Part shown: one piece after another, positions 8,306 through 16,924 of the stretch
Layout: the number at the start of each line of letters is the position of its first letter
Position numbering within the stretch: the stretch's first letter is position 1
Assembly: GCF_900114415.1 (NCBI RefSeq)
Contig: NZ_FOSZ01000006.1
Coordinates: forward strand, 124,001-188,000
Source: Shimia haliotis
Lineage (GTDB): Bacteria > Pseudomonadota > Alphaproteobacteria > Rhodobacterales > Rhodobacteraceae
Direction of reading: 5' to 3'
DNA: 64,000 nt
The notes under the pieces: generated by a model
Database searches by the model: none
The model's input: the letters and a program-made list of their open reading frames with translations, nothing else
What the model was told of the DNA's origin: nothing
Position numbers and translations under genes: made by a program

Positions 8306-9730
8306 ATGGCTGATGCATCAATCGGAACCCCGGAACAGCTCAGGGATCCAAATTACACACCGCCGATAGCCAAGGCGATACCATTGGGGCTGCAGCACGT
8401 TCTTGCGATGTTTGTGTCCAATGTTACTCCGGCGATTATCATTTGCGGCGCCGCGGGATTTGGGTTTGGGTCCAACAGCCCCGATTTTCCGCAGATGATC
8501 TATATGATCCAGATGTCGATGTTCTTTGCTGGCATCGCGACTTTGCTGCAAACCATCGGTGTGGGGCCGGTGGGCGCGCGTTTGCCGATCGTGCAGGGCA
8601 CGTCGTTTGCATTCATTCCGATCATGATCCCGCTGGTTGCAGGCAAAGGGGTTGATGCGATTGCTGTTCTGATGGGCGGTATCGTCGTTGGCGGCTTGTT
8701 CCACACAATTCTCGGACTGTTCATTGGCAAGATCCGGTTCGCGCTTCCGCCCTTGGTCACAGGACTTGTGGTCACGATGATCGGTCTCGCATTGGTGAAG
8801 GTCGGCATTCAGTACGCGGCCGGCGGTGTTCCTGCTATCGGCAAGCCCGAGTATGGGTCGCTGATGAACTGGACCATGGCGTTGATCGTGATTTTCGTCA
8901 CGCTCGGGCTGAAGTTTTACGCCCGCGGAATGCTTTCGGTATCCGCCGTTCTGATCGGTTTGATTGTTGGCTATATCTTTGCGTTTGCAATGGGCGAAGT
9001 GAACCTTGGCAACGTTGGCCGTGCGGCGTCGTTTGCCCTGCCAAACCCGTTCCACTTTGGTATCGAGTTTTCGGTGGCTGCCATCATCGGCTTCTGCCTG
9101 ATGTCTTTCGTGTCGGCGGTTGAAACCGTAGGCGACGTTTCGGGGATCACCAAAGGTGGTGCCGGTCGCGAAGCCACCGACAAGGAAATTAAGGGCGCAA
9201 CCTTTGCTGACGGTGTTGGCACTGCGATTTCTGGCCTGTTTGGCGCTTTGCCGAACACTTCGTTCAGCCAAAACGTGGGCCTGATTGCGATGACAGGCGT
9301 TATGAGCCGTACGGTTGTGACCATCGGCGCGATCTTCTTGATCCTTGCCGGCTTGGTGCCGAAAATTGGCGCAATTATCTCGTCCATTCCGATCGAAGTT
9401 CTGGGCGGCGGCGTGATTGTCATGTTCGGCATGGTGGCCTCGGCGGGCATCTCGATGTTGTCGGATGTGCACTGGAACCGTCGCAACATGGTGATCTTTG
9501 CGATTTCCCTGTCGCTGGGTCTGGGCCTGCAACTTGAGCCAGGTGCATTGCAGCACTTGCCGGGCACACTTAAAGTGCTGGCCACTTCGGGCATCTTGCC
9601 CGCAGCGCTGATTGCCATCGTGCTCAACCTGATCCTGCCGGAAGAACTGTCCGATGAGGCCACTGAGGAGGTTTCCGGTGGTCTCGCCGGTCATGGCGAA
9701 GGCTCGCTTCCCAAGGACGACCACGTCTAA
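8306..9730 (+). CDS. nucleobase:cation symporter-2 family permease, probably urate/xanthine
   Basis: A 474-residue inner-membrane permease of the NCS2 (UraA/XanQ/UacT) family with about 12-14 hydrophobic segments. Family hallmarks are LGLQHVLAMFVSNVTPAI near the N-terminus, the VQGTSFAFIPIM helix, and QNVGLIAMTGVMSR. GGGAGGG sits at 8292-8298 before the ATG. It follows allA by 48 bases in the same direction, so it most likely imports urate or xanthine for this operon; the exact substrate cannot be read from the sequence. Confidence 0.88.
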   Translation: MADASIGTPEQLRDPNYTPPIAKAIPLGLQHVLAMFVSNVTPAIIICGAAGFGFGSNSPDFPQMIYMIQMSMFFAGIATLLQTIGVGPVGARLPIVQGTSFAFIPIMIPLVAGKGVDAIAVLMGGIVVGGLFHTILGLFIGKIRFALPPLVTGLVVTMIGLALVKVGIQYAAGGVPAIGKPEYGSLMNWTMALIVIFVTLGLKFYARGMLSVSAVLIGLIVGYIFAFAMGEVNLGNVGRAASFALPNPFHFGIEFSVAAIIGFCLMSFVSAVETVGDVSGITKGGAGREATDKEIKGATFADGVGTAISGLFGALPNTSFSQNVGLIAMTGVMSRTVVTIGAIFLILAGLVPKIGAIISSIPIEVLGGGVIVMFGMVASAGISMLSDVHWNRRNMVIFAISLSLGLGLQLEPGALQHLPGTLKVLATSGILPAALIAIVLNLILPEELSDEATEEVSGGLAGHGEGSLPKDDHV

Positions 9731-9774
9731 GGAAACGTCACATTGACACCTGCCTCGTGCAGGCGTGAAAACAG

Positions 9775-9799
9775 CGGCGGCGTGAACATCACGCCGCCG
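9775..9799 (+). terminator. GC-rich hairpin after the NCS2 permease
   Basis: CGGCGGCGTGA (9775-9785) and TCACGCCGCCG (9789-9799) form a perfect 11-bp stem with a 3-base loop. It is followed only by TTCCC, so termination is likely but may be partial, with read-through into the TSUP gene. Confidence 0.6.
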
Positions 9800-9819
9800 T
9801 TCCCAATTGAGAGACTGAC

Positions 9820-10578
9820 ATGACAGCAATTGAAGTGTTCGTTCTGGCCATCGCCGGTTTCGGCGCAGGGGTCGTGAACACCATCGCGGGAGGCGGAACC
9901 TTTTTGACGTTCCCGGCCCTTGTTTGGGCAGGTGTTCCGCCGGTTGCCGCAAACGCAACAAGCGCGGTTTCGGTGTTTCCCGGCTATCTTGGCGGGGCTG
10001 TCGGTTTCCTGTCGGAGCTCAAGACGTTGTCGCGCGCGCAGATGATCCGGCTGACGATCATCACTCTTGCCGGAGGGCTAGCGGGCTCATTGCTTTTGCT
10101 GGTGTCCTCGAATGAAGCGTTTTCGCTTGTTGTTCCGTTTTTGCTGTTTTTTGCCACCACGGCTTTCTTGTTGGGACCGAAATTGCGGAACTGGGCTGCT
10201 GGCAGGACGCGCTTACTTAGGCCGGAAGGGGCTGTGGGCCTGTTTCTGGTGAGTGTCTATGGCGGCTATTTCAATGGGGGGCTCGGGATCGTTTTGCTCG
10301 CGCTTTTTGCCATGTGGGGTTGGCGTGATTTGCATCTTATGAATGGCGTAAAGAACGGGTTGTCCTTTGCTTTGTCCGCCATTTCGGTCGCCACCTTTGC
10401 GGTGGCCGGATTGGTTGTGTGGCCGATGGCCGTCCTAATGATGGTTTTTGCCGTGTTGGGCGGGTACAGCGGTGCCTGGGTGGCCAAGGCAGTTCCGGCC
10501 TCGGTTGTCAAAGCCATGGTCGTGGTCATCGGCTACGGCATGAGCGCGATTTTCTTTGTGCGGCTTTTCGGCGGCTGA
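9820..10578 (+). CDS. TSUP (TauE/SafE) family membrane carrier
   Basis: A 252-residue integral membrane protein with about eight hydrophobic segments, of the TauE/SafE sulfite/organic anion exporter family. The N-terminal AGFGAGVVNTIAGGGTFLTF and the repeated GGYSGAWVAKAVPASVVKA segment are typical. It sits downstream of the purine catabolic genes on the same strand, separated by a hairpin. Its substrate is unknown; export of a small anion formed in purine breakdown is only a guess. Confidence 0.82.
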   Translation: MTAIEVFVLAIAGFGAGVVNTIAGGGTFLTFPALVWAGVPPVAANATSAVSVFPGYLGGAVGFLSELKTLSRAQMIRLTIITLAGGLAGSLLLLVSSNEAFSLVVPFLLFFATTAFLLGPKLRNWAAGRTRLLRPEGAVGLFLVSVYGGYFNGGLGIVLLALFAMWGWRDLHLMNGVKNGLSFALSAISVATFAVAGLVVWPMAVLMMVFAVLGGYSGAWVAKAVPASVVKAMVVVIGYGMSAIFFVRLFGG

Positions 10579-10607
10579 CCTCATGCTGTGACGCAAAGAT
10601 CAGCCGC
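10571..10607 (+). terminator. possible terminator after the TSUP gene
   Basis: GCGGCTGA (10571-10578, containing the TSUP stop) can pair with TCAGCCGC (10600-10607), which is followed by TTTGTG. The loop is long (21 bases) and the T-run short, so this is tentative. It lies between two convergent genes. Confidence 0.35.
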
Positions 10608-10619
10608 TTTGTGTACGCT

Positions 10620-11984
10620 TTATGCGGTTTCGGAAACGAGGCGGCGTGTGGCACCTTCGGCAAGCGCAGTTTTACCGCTGGTGTGTTTCATCGCCTTGCC
10701 TGCAACATAGGTTTCTGCGATCGCACGGTCATCTCCGAGCATTTGCAGCACAAACAACTCTTCGGACAGTGTTTCGGCGCACTGCATGCGCAGGTCCATT
10801 GCGGGGGTCGCCCGTGAATTCAGAACCACGATGTCCGCGTCTGTCCCAACCTCAAGCGTGCCAATCCTGTCCGCCAGTCCAAGCACTTCGGCATTGCCGC
10901 GGGTGATCCAGTGGAAGGCTTGCAGGGGGTGCAGCTTCTGGTTTTGCAGCTGGAGAACCTTGTAACCCTCGTTCAGCGTCTGAAGCATTGAGTAACTGGT
11001 GCCCGCCCCGATGTCGGTGGCGATGGCGTTTTGGATGTTTTTTGACCTGAGGCCCGCATCGTCAAACAGGCCGCTGCCAAGGAAAAGGTTTGAGGTGGGG
11101 CAAAATACGGGTTTGGCCTGTGTTTCCGCCAGCACTTCGATTTCGCGCGGTTGCAGATGGATTGAGTGACCCAGAAGCGTTTTTGGCGTGAGAAGCCCGT
11201 AGGATTCATAAACCCCGAGATAGTCGGGCGCTTGGGGGTAAAGTTCTGCGGTAAAGGCAATCTCGTCGTGGTTTTCGGAGAGGTGCGTTTGCACAAAACA
11301 CTCGGGGTGCTCGGCGACCAGCGCGCCGGCCATCTCCATCTGCTCCGGTGTCGAGGTGATCGCAAAGCGGGGCGTAATGGCATAGTGTGCGCGCCCCTTG
11401 CCGTGCCATTTATCTATCAGTGCTTTGCTGTTGTCATAACCGGAGACCGGCGTGTCCGTCAGGGCGTCGGGGGCATTTCTATCCATCATGACTTTGCCGC
11501 CGATCATGCACATGTTCCGGCGCGCGGCTTCGGAGAAATAGGCGTCCACTGAGGCCGTATGGACCGAACAGAAGGAAACCGCTGTGGTCGTGCCATGAGA
11601 CAGAAGCAGGTCATAAAAGTGGCCCGCCATCGCCTCGCAATGCACGGGGGATTCAAAGCGGGTTTCTTCGGGAAAGGTGTAGTTGTTCAACCAGTCCAGA
11701 AGCTGGGATCCCCATGAGGCAATGACCTGAACCTGCGGGAAATGCACATGGGTGTCGATAAAACCGGCCATGAGCAAGTTGGGTCGATGGTCAGTGACGG
11801 CGGCGTCAGTGGCTTTGGCGGCCACATCGCAGTAAGCACCCACCGCTTTGATTTTGCCATCCTTCATCAAGATCGCGCCGTCCTCGATATACCGGTAGGC
11901 GGCGGTGTCGGCTTCGCCTTCGGGGCGGGAGTGGAAATCAAGTACGCGCCCGCGCAAAAGCGTGTATTTCTCTGTCGGTGTCAT
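10620..11984 (-). CDS. guaD: guanine deaminase
   Basis: A 454-residue amidohydrolase that deaminates guanine to xanthine. Metal ligands are visible in FIDTHVHFPQ (His79, His81), with further motifs VQTHLSEN and LGHSIHL and a downstream Asp in ATDIGAGTSYSM. Length and the PQVQVIASWGSQLLDWL segment fit bacterial GuaD. I chose the ATG at 11984, which gives MTPTEKYTLLRGRVLDF; an in-frame ATG 57 bases upstream would add a tail that looks non-coding. Ribosome binding is weak at either. It lies downstream of a second permease gene and probably ends the xdh-side operon. Confidence 0.92.
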   Translation of the reverse strand: MTPTEKYTLLRGRVLDFHSRPEGEADTAAYRYIEDGAILMKDGKIKAVGAYCDVAAKATDAAVTDHRPNLLMAGFIDTHVHFPQVQVIASWGSQLLDWLNNYTFPEETRFESPVHCEAMAGHFYDLLLSHGTTTAVSFCSVHTASVDAYFSEAARRNMCMIGGKVMMDRNAPDALTDTPVSGYDNSKALIDKWHGKGRAHYAITPRFAITSTPEQMEMAGALVAEHPECFVQTHLSENHDEIAFTAELYPQAPDYLGVYESYGLLTPKTLLGHSIHLQPREIEVLAETQAKPVFCPTSNLFLGSGLFDDAGLRSKNIQNAIATDIGAGTSYSMLQTLNEGYKVLQLQNQKLHPLQAFHWITRGNAEVLGLADRIGTLEVGTDADIVVLNSRATPAMDLRMQCAETLSEELFVLQMLGDDRAIAETYVAGKAMKHTSGKTALAEGATRRLVSETA

Positions 11985-12078
11985 GGTGGCATCCGGTTCT
12001 GAACGTAAGAGGGATTGGCGCGGGCCGCCGAAGGGAAACATTGAGGCGGCCCGCGTTGGTGGTTTGAAAGGCGGAGTA

Positions 12079-13659
12079 CTATTCGGCGGGTGCCGGTGCC
12101 TCTTCCACCACCGCGTTTTCGTTCACCAACTCATCCTCTTTGTGAAACAGAGGGTAGATGTAGAGGAACGCAGCAGAGATCAGGTAGCCGGCAGTGACAC
12201 CGGACAATTCGGGCCAGTGCAGGCTTGCGCCATGAATGATGCCGAGCGCGGACATGACCGCTGCGGCCAGAGCAAAGCCGCCCGCGTTGCGGAAGCGTCC
12301 GTCGATCACGCTGGCAACAATTGCGCCCCAGATCAGGCCTGTGAGAATGGCCCCCTGTGACAGCGCCAGATGTCCTTTGAAATGCGCACCTTGTTGCAGC
12401 AAAGCAGCGGTCAGAGCCTCGTCGCCGAGTTGAGGAAGACCGGCAACACCCACGGCGCCCAGAGCGCCCATGAGCGCCCCCCATTTGATCATCAGGAACG
12501 CAGACACATGCGGCATCATGGCAAATGTCACCGCGGCCATGTGATCGGTTTTGACGGAATGCGCGGTGTTGGTGATCAGGCTGAGAGCCACAAATACCAG
12601 CACAGGCGCGGCGGCGGCCACAGGGATCAGGTTGTTGAGGAAGGCAAGCAGGCCAAAGAACGCAGCGACCGGAATAACAACCCCGACGCCAATGATGTAG
12701 CCGGCGTGCGCACCCATGCGTTTGTAGGCAGGGTGGCCGATATAGGCGGTGGTCGGAAACGGCGAACCAAACAATGCGCCCACCATGGTGCCCAGACCGT
12801 CGGTGATCTGACAGGTTGCAACGGGATAGTGATCGCCAGCCGCTTCGGCGCTTTCCACGTTGTTCATGGTTTCAATGAAGTTGTAGATTTGGACCGGTAC
12901 CAGAACGAGGAACAACTCGGGGTTGGCAAACAGGTGTTGGATGCCAGCAAAGAGATCCCCAAAGTAGGGAAGCGGCGGGTAGAAACCGACACCTTCGGCG
13001 CTGAATTTGGCTTCGCCCATGCCCAATGCAACCACTGTCCCGATGATCAGGGCCAGCAGTCCTGCCGGAATGTTGTAAGGCAGACGGAACCGACCGACGA
13101 GCCCCCATAGGATGATGATCATCGACGCAAAGCCGATAAACGGGTTTTCAAACACGGTCGCGAGTGGCACCGTTCCGATGAATACGAGCGCGATGCCGCA
13201 GAGCGTGCCGAGCATCCCAGCCCGCGGTGTGACCCGCTTGAGCCAAGGGCCGATCACGGCGCCAAATGCAGCGACAATGCCACCCATAAAGCCGGCACCG
13301 ATCCCGACTTGCCACGCCAGAATTGGATCGTTGGTTGACCAGTAGATTGGGCCGATGACGCCAAAGAGGTAGACGAACATGACGGGTGTCGAAATGCCGT
13401 AGGGCAGGGCGGTCACGTCGCGACCATGTTGCGCAGCGGCGCGTTTGGCGAGGCCGACATAGACCGCGATGCCTGCCAAAATTGCGACGGCGGCGCCAGG
13501 TACGATCCGCCCGTAGACGATGTCGGCGGGCATGTTGAAAACGAACTGACAGATGCCTGCCAGAACCATCAGGTTGATCAGGTTGTCAGTGAACAGCGCC
13601 CAGAATGCGCTGAAGTCGCTGCGGTGAAACAGCTTGTAGGTATAGCTACCATCCCTCAT
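12079..13659 (-). CDS. NCS2-like xanthine/uracil permease family protein
   Basis: A 526-residue inner-membrane protein with at least twelve hydrophobic segments, similar to the xanthine/uracil permease superfamily but distinct from the permease at 8306. The segment DVTALPYGISTPVMFVYLFG is characteristic of this branch. The start at 13659 is chosen because GGAGGT lies just upstream; an ATG 12 bases earlier overlaps that ribosome-binding site. It sits between xdhC and guaD on the same strand, so a guanine, hypoxanthine or xanthine substrate is likely, inferred from context. Confidence 0.82.
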   Translation of the reverse strand: MRDGSYTYKLFHRSDFSAFWALFTDNLINLMVLAGICQFVFNMPADIVYGRIVPGAAVAILAGIAVYVGLAKRAAAQHGRDVTALPYGISTPVMFVYLFGVIGPIYWSTNDPILAWQVGIGAGFMGGIVAAFGAVIGPWLKRVTPRAGMLGTLCGIALVFIGTVPLATVFENPFIGFASMIIILWGLVGRFRLPYNIPAGLLALIIGTVVALGMGEAKFSAEGVGFYPPLPYFGDLFAGIQHLFANPELFLVLVPVQIYNFIETMNNVESAEAAGDHYPVATCQITDGLGTMVGALFGSPFPTTAYIGHPAYKRMGAHAGYIIGVGVVIPVAAFFGLLAFLNNLIPVAAAAPVLVFVALSLITNTAHSVKTDHMAAVTFAMMPHVSAFLMIKWGALMGALGAVGVAGLPQLGDEALTAALLQQGAHFKGHLALSQGAILTGLIWGAIVASVIDGRFRNAGGFALAAAVMSALGIIHGASLHWPELSGVTAGYLISAAFLYIYPLFHKEDELVNENAVVEEAPAPAE

Positions 13660-13679
13660 TGGGACCTCCATTTTTTTGA

Positions 13680-13719
13680 CCGGACGGTCGCGGTTTCTCC
13701 TCGAACCGCGGTCGACCGG
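13680..13719 (-). other. imperfect hairpin between xdhC and the permease
   Basis: CGCGGTT (13689-13695) and AACCGCG (13704-13710) form a perfect core stem with an 8-base loop, and CCGG flanks on both sides extend it. On the minus strand it is followed by an A-run, not T, so it is more likely an RNA-processing or attenuation structure than an intrinsic terminator. Confidence 0.5.
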
Positions 13720-13725
13720 CGTTTC

Positions 13726-14577
13726 TCACTGTGCCGCGATATGCGAAACAGCGCCCCGAAGTTGGGGAATTGCGGCAGTTTCAGAGGTCAGTGCAGTGAT
13801 CACTTCGGCCGCGACCAGCGCGGCGATCACTGCGGGCCGTTTGTCACGGCTGCCGCCTGCCCCGATGGGACAGATTAGGGGTGCAATGGACAGGCCATCG
13901 CAAAACTCGTTGCTCCAGGAGCGAAATTTGGCACGTTTGGTTTTGGACCCGATGAGGCCGACATAGGCAGCATCACCGCGTTGCAAGGCAGCGGAAGTCA
14001 GCAAGAAATCCAGACCATGATCATGCGTGAGTACGATAAAGGCGCTGCCTTCGGGTGCGTTCATGATGTCGATTTCCGGTATCACGCTCAGGCGTTTTTC
14101 GACCGCAGCCTGCGATTGACGCAACTCGTCTTCGCGTTGGTCAATCAGCACGGTTCTGACCGGCAAATGCTGCAGTTGGTCGGTCAGAGCCCGCCCGACA
14201 TGCCCGCTGCCGAGAATGTAAACACTGGGGCTGTTTGCTGCTTCTGCCGCAGCGTCGGCGTGGGCGATGGTTTTGTCTGATGGGCTCATGCGGGAGATCA
14301 GCACCTCGACCCGTCCGCCGCAACACTGGCCGATCTCCGGTCCCAGCGGTATGTCGAGGTGCTCTGACAGGTTGCCCTTTGCCAGAAGGTCACGCGCAGC
14401 ATTGATGACGATATGTTCGAGTTGGCCACCGCCGATGGTTCCCCAAAGGCCGTCATCACGGACAAACATTTCGGTCCCCGTAGTGCGGGGGGACGACCCT
14501 CGCACTCTGGTCAGCCGCACGAGTGCAACCGCGCCAGGCGCGTTCAGGAAATCCAGAAAGGTGTCGGCGTTGTCCAT
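13726..14577 (-). CDS. xdhC: xanthine dehydrogenase accessory protein XdhC
   Basis: A 283-residue chaperone that binds molybdenum cofactor, helps its sulfuration and delivers it to xanthine dehydrogenase. The N-terminal XdhC domain shows GTIGGGQLEH and the Cys-containing IGQCCGGRVEV motif; the C-terminal half is a Rossmann-like domain beginning VYILGSGHVGRAL. The start at 14577 is 11 bases after the xdhB stop, so the three xdh genes form one operon in the order xdhA-xdhB-xdhC. It is cytoplasmic. Confidence 0.93.
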   Translation of the reverse strand: MDNADTFLDFLNAPGAVALVRLTRVRGSSPRTTGTEMFVRDDGLWGTIGGGQLEHIVINAARDLLAKGNLSEHLDIPLGPEIGQCCGGRVEVLISRMSPSDKTIAHADAAAEAANSPSVYILGSGHVGRALTDQLQHLPVRTVLIDQREDELRQSQAAVEKRLSVIPEIDIMNAPEGSAFIVLTHDHGLDFLLTSAALQRGDAAYVGLIGSKTKRAKFRSWSNEFCDGLSIAPLICPIGAGGSRDKRPAVIAALVAAEVITALTSETAAIPQLRGAVSHIAAQ

Positions 14578-14588
14578 AGCCCGCAGCC

Positions 14589-16913
14589 TCAGCCTTTGGC
14601 CTTGAGGTGGGTCATGGCCATCAGTACCCGCTCTGGCGTTGCGGGGGCTTCCAGACGCGGACATTCGCTGTAGTTGGCGACGCTGGCGACGGCCATCGAA
14701 AGGGCCTCAAACACCGAAATACCAAGCATAAACGGGGGTTCTCCAACGGCTTTGGACCTCTTGATCGTCATTTCCCGGTTGTCGGACCAATCCGCGAGAT
14801 TGACGTTGAAGACCCGCGGGCGATCGCTGGCCAGTGGAATTTTGTAAGTCGACGGGGCATGCGTGCGCAGACGGCCTTCGTCATCCCACCACAGCTCTTC
14901 GGTGGTCAGCCAGCCCATGCCCTGAACGAAAGCACCCTCTACTTGGCCTTTGTCCAAAACCGGATTCAGGGAGCGGCCAACGTCATGCAGGATGTCTGTT
15001 CGCTCTACGCGGTATTCGCCGGTCAGCGTGTCGACCGAAACCTCGGAGCAGGAGGCGCCATAGGCGTAGTAGTAAAACGGGCGACCTTTACCAGCCTCGC
15101 GATCCCAATGGATTTTGGGCGTTTTATAAAAGCCGGCTGCGGAGAGCTGGACCCGCGCCATGTAGGCTTCTTTGATGAAAGCATCAAAGGGGATGAGATC
15201 TTCACCGATTTGCACATGGTTGGGGAGGAAATACACGTCGGTTTCGGCAACGTTGCGGCTTTCGGCCGCGAATTTCACCAAGCGTTCCTTGATTTGCTGT
15301 GCCGCATCCAAAGCGGCCATCCCGTTGAGGTCAGATCCAGAGGACGCTGCTGTTGCGGAGGTGTTGGGCACTTTTTCCGTGGTGGTTTTGGTGATTTTGA
15401 TTCGCTCAAAATCCACCTGAAAGGCGTCCGCGACGATTTGGGCGACTTTGGTGTTCAACCCCTGTCCCATCTCGGTGCCGCCATGATTGAGGTGGATCGA
15501 GCCGTCGTTATAGACATGGATCAGAGCGCCGGCCTGATTGTACCAAGTGGCGGTGAACGAGATGCCGAATTTGACGGGCGTCAGCGCCAGCCCCCGCCGG
15601 ACAATGCCACCTTTGGCGTTTTCTTCGAGAATGGCTTGGCGCCGCGCCTGATAGTCGGCGCTGTCTTCGAGTTCTTCGACAATGCGCGCGATGACGTTGT
15701 CTTCGACTTCCTGATGATAGGGAGTCAGATTTCGACCGTCGGTGGCATCGCCATAAAAGTTCGCCTTGCGCACCTCCAGAGGGTCTTTGCCCAACGCATA
15801 GGCGATCTCTTCGATCATGCGCTCGGCGGCGACCACGCCTTGCGGTCCGCCAAAACCACGGAAGGCTGTGTTGGAAACCGTATGAGTTTTTTGCGGGCGC
15901 GATGTCAGTCGCACGTTCGGATAGAAGTAGGCGTTGTCGGCGTGAAACAGGGCGCGATCGGTGACGGGGCCTGACAAATCCGATGAATAGCCGCAACGGG
16001 CAGCAAATTGGCTTTGCACGGCTTCGATGCGCCCGTCCCCGTCAAACCCCAAATCGTAGTCGATCACAAAGTCATGCCGCTTGCCTGTTGCGGTCATGTC
16101 CTGATCGCGGTCGGGGCGGATTTTTACGGGGCGGCCAAGTTTTTTGGCGCCTACGGCGGCCACGGCGCAAAACAGGTTCATCTGACTTTCTTTGCCGCCA
16201 AAACCGCCGCCCATGCGACGGACATTTACAACCACGGCATTTGACGGAACACCAAGCACATGCGCGACCATATGCTGTGCCTCGCTCGGGTGCTGTGTCG
16301 AGCAATGGACAATCACATCGTCGTCCTCGCCCGGGATGGCAAAGGCTATGTGCCCTTCCAGATACATGTGGTCCTGCCCGCCCACCATCATCTGGGCCTG
16401 AATGCGGTGTTTGGCACCTGCAAGCGCAGTGTCGACATCGCCGCGCTCCAGCTTCAGCGGATCTGTGATCAAAGGCAGACCGGCCTGCTCTGCGCTGACG
16501 GGATCGAGGGCATGGGGCAGCACGTCGTAGGTGATGTCAGCAAGTTCCGCAGCACGCCGCGCGGCATCGCGGCTCTCAGCGATCACAGCAAAGAGCGGCT
16601 GGCCGTGAAATTCGACCTTGTCTGTCGGGAAGACAGGTTCGTCATTCTTGCCGGTTGGGCTGATGTCGTTGACGCCGGGTATGTCTGTGGCGGTCAGGAC
16701 ATCCACCACACCAGCGGCCGCGCGCACGGGCGACAAATCCATGTCTAGGATGCGGGCATGGGTGACGGTGGACACGCCAAGATATGCGTGCAGCGTTCCG
16801 ATGGGTTCCGCGATGTCGTCGGTATACTCGGCGCGCCCTTGCACTTGTTTGATCGCGCTGTCGTGCTTGACGTTCTGATGCACCGCGCCGCTGACGTATG
16901 AGCTGTCTTTCAT
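14589..16913 (-). CDS. xdhB: xanthine dehydrogenase molybdopterin-binding subunit
   Basis: A 774-residue large subunit that carries the molybdenum cofactor and oxidises hypoxanthine/xanthine to urate. Signatures include RRMGGGFGGKES, FRGFGGPQG with the substrate-site Arg, PNTSATAASSGSDLNG, and the catalytic Glu in KAVGEPPFMLG. The length fits bacterial XdhB. It starts 11 bases downstream of xdhA and lies just before xdhC. Together with XdhA it forms the cytoplasmic two-gene enzyme that links guanine deaminase to urate hydroxylase. Confidence 0.95.
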   Translation of the reverse strand: MKDSSYVSGAVHQNVKHDSAIKQVQGRAEYTDDIAEPIGTLHAYLGVSTVTHARILDMDLSPVRAAAGVVDVLTATDIPGVNDISPTGKNDEPVFPTDKVEFHGQPLFAVIAESRDAARRAAELADITYDVLPHALDPVSAEQAGLPLITDPLKLERGDVDTALAGAKHRIQAQMMVGGQDHMYLEGHIAFAIPGEDDDVIVHCSTQHPSEAQHMVAHVLGVPSNAVVVNVRRMGGGFGGKESQMNLFCAVAAVGAKKLGRPVKIRPDRDQDMTATGKRHDFVIDYDLGFDGDGRIEAVQSQFAARCGYSSDLSGPVTDRALFHADNAYFYPNVRLTSRPQKTHTVSNTAFRGFGGPQGVVAAERMIEEIAYALGKDPLEVRKANFYGDATDGRNLTPYHQEVEDNVIARIVEELEDSADYQARRQAILEENAKGGIVRRGLALTPVKFGISFTATWYNQAGALIHVYNDGSIHLNHGGTEMGQGLNTKVAQIVADAFQVDFERIKITKTTTEKVPNTSATAASSGSDLNGMAALDAAQQIKERLVKFAAESRNVAETDVYFLPNHVQIGEDLIPFDAFIKEAYMARVQLSAAGFYKTPKIHWDREAGKGRPFYYYAYGASCSEVSVDTLTGEYRVERTDILHDVGRSLNPVLDKGQVEGAFVQGMGWLTTEELWWDDEGRLRTHAPSTYKIPLASDRPRVFNVNLADWSDNREMTIKRSKAVGEPPFMLGISVFEALSMAVASVANYSECPRLEAPATPERVLMAMTHLKAKG

Positions 16914-16924
16914 CGTCGGTCTCC

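Noticed and set aside
8318-9961. A very long open frame (about 547 codons) on the minus strand opposite the NCS2 permease
   Set aside because: It mirrors a clear permease gene, has no sensible start context and reads as low-complexity His/Arg/Gln-rich protein; it is a by-product of GC-rich codon use.
14267-14605. Plus-strand open frame opposite xdhC
   Set aside because: Antisense to a conserved chaperone gene, no start signal and no family resemblance.
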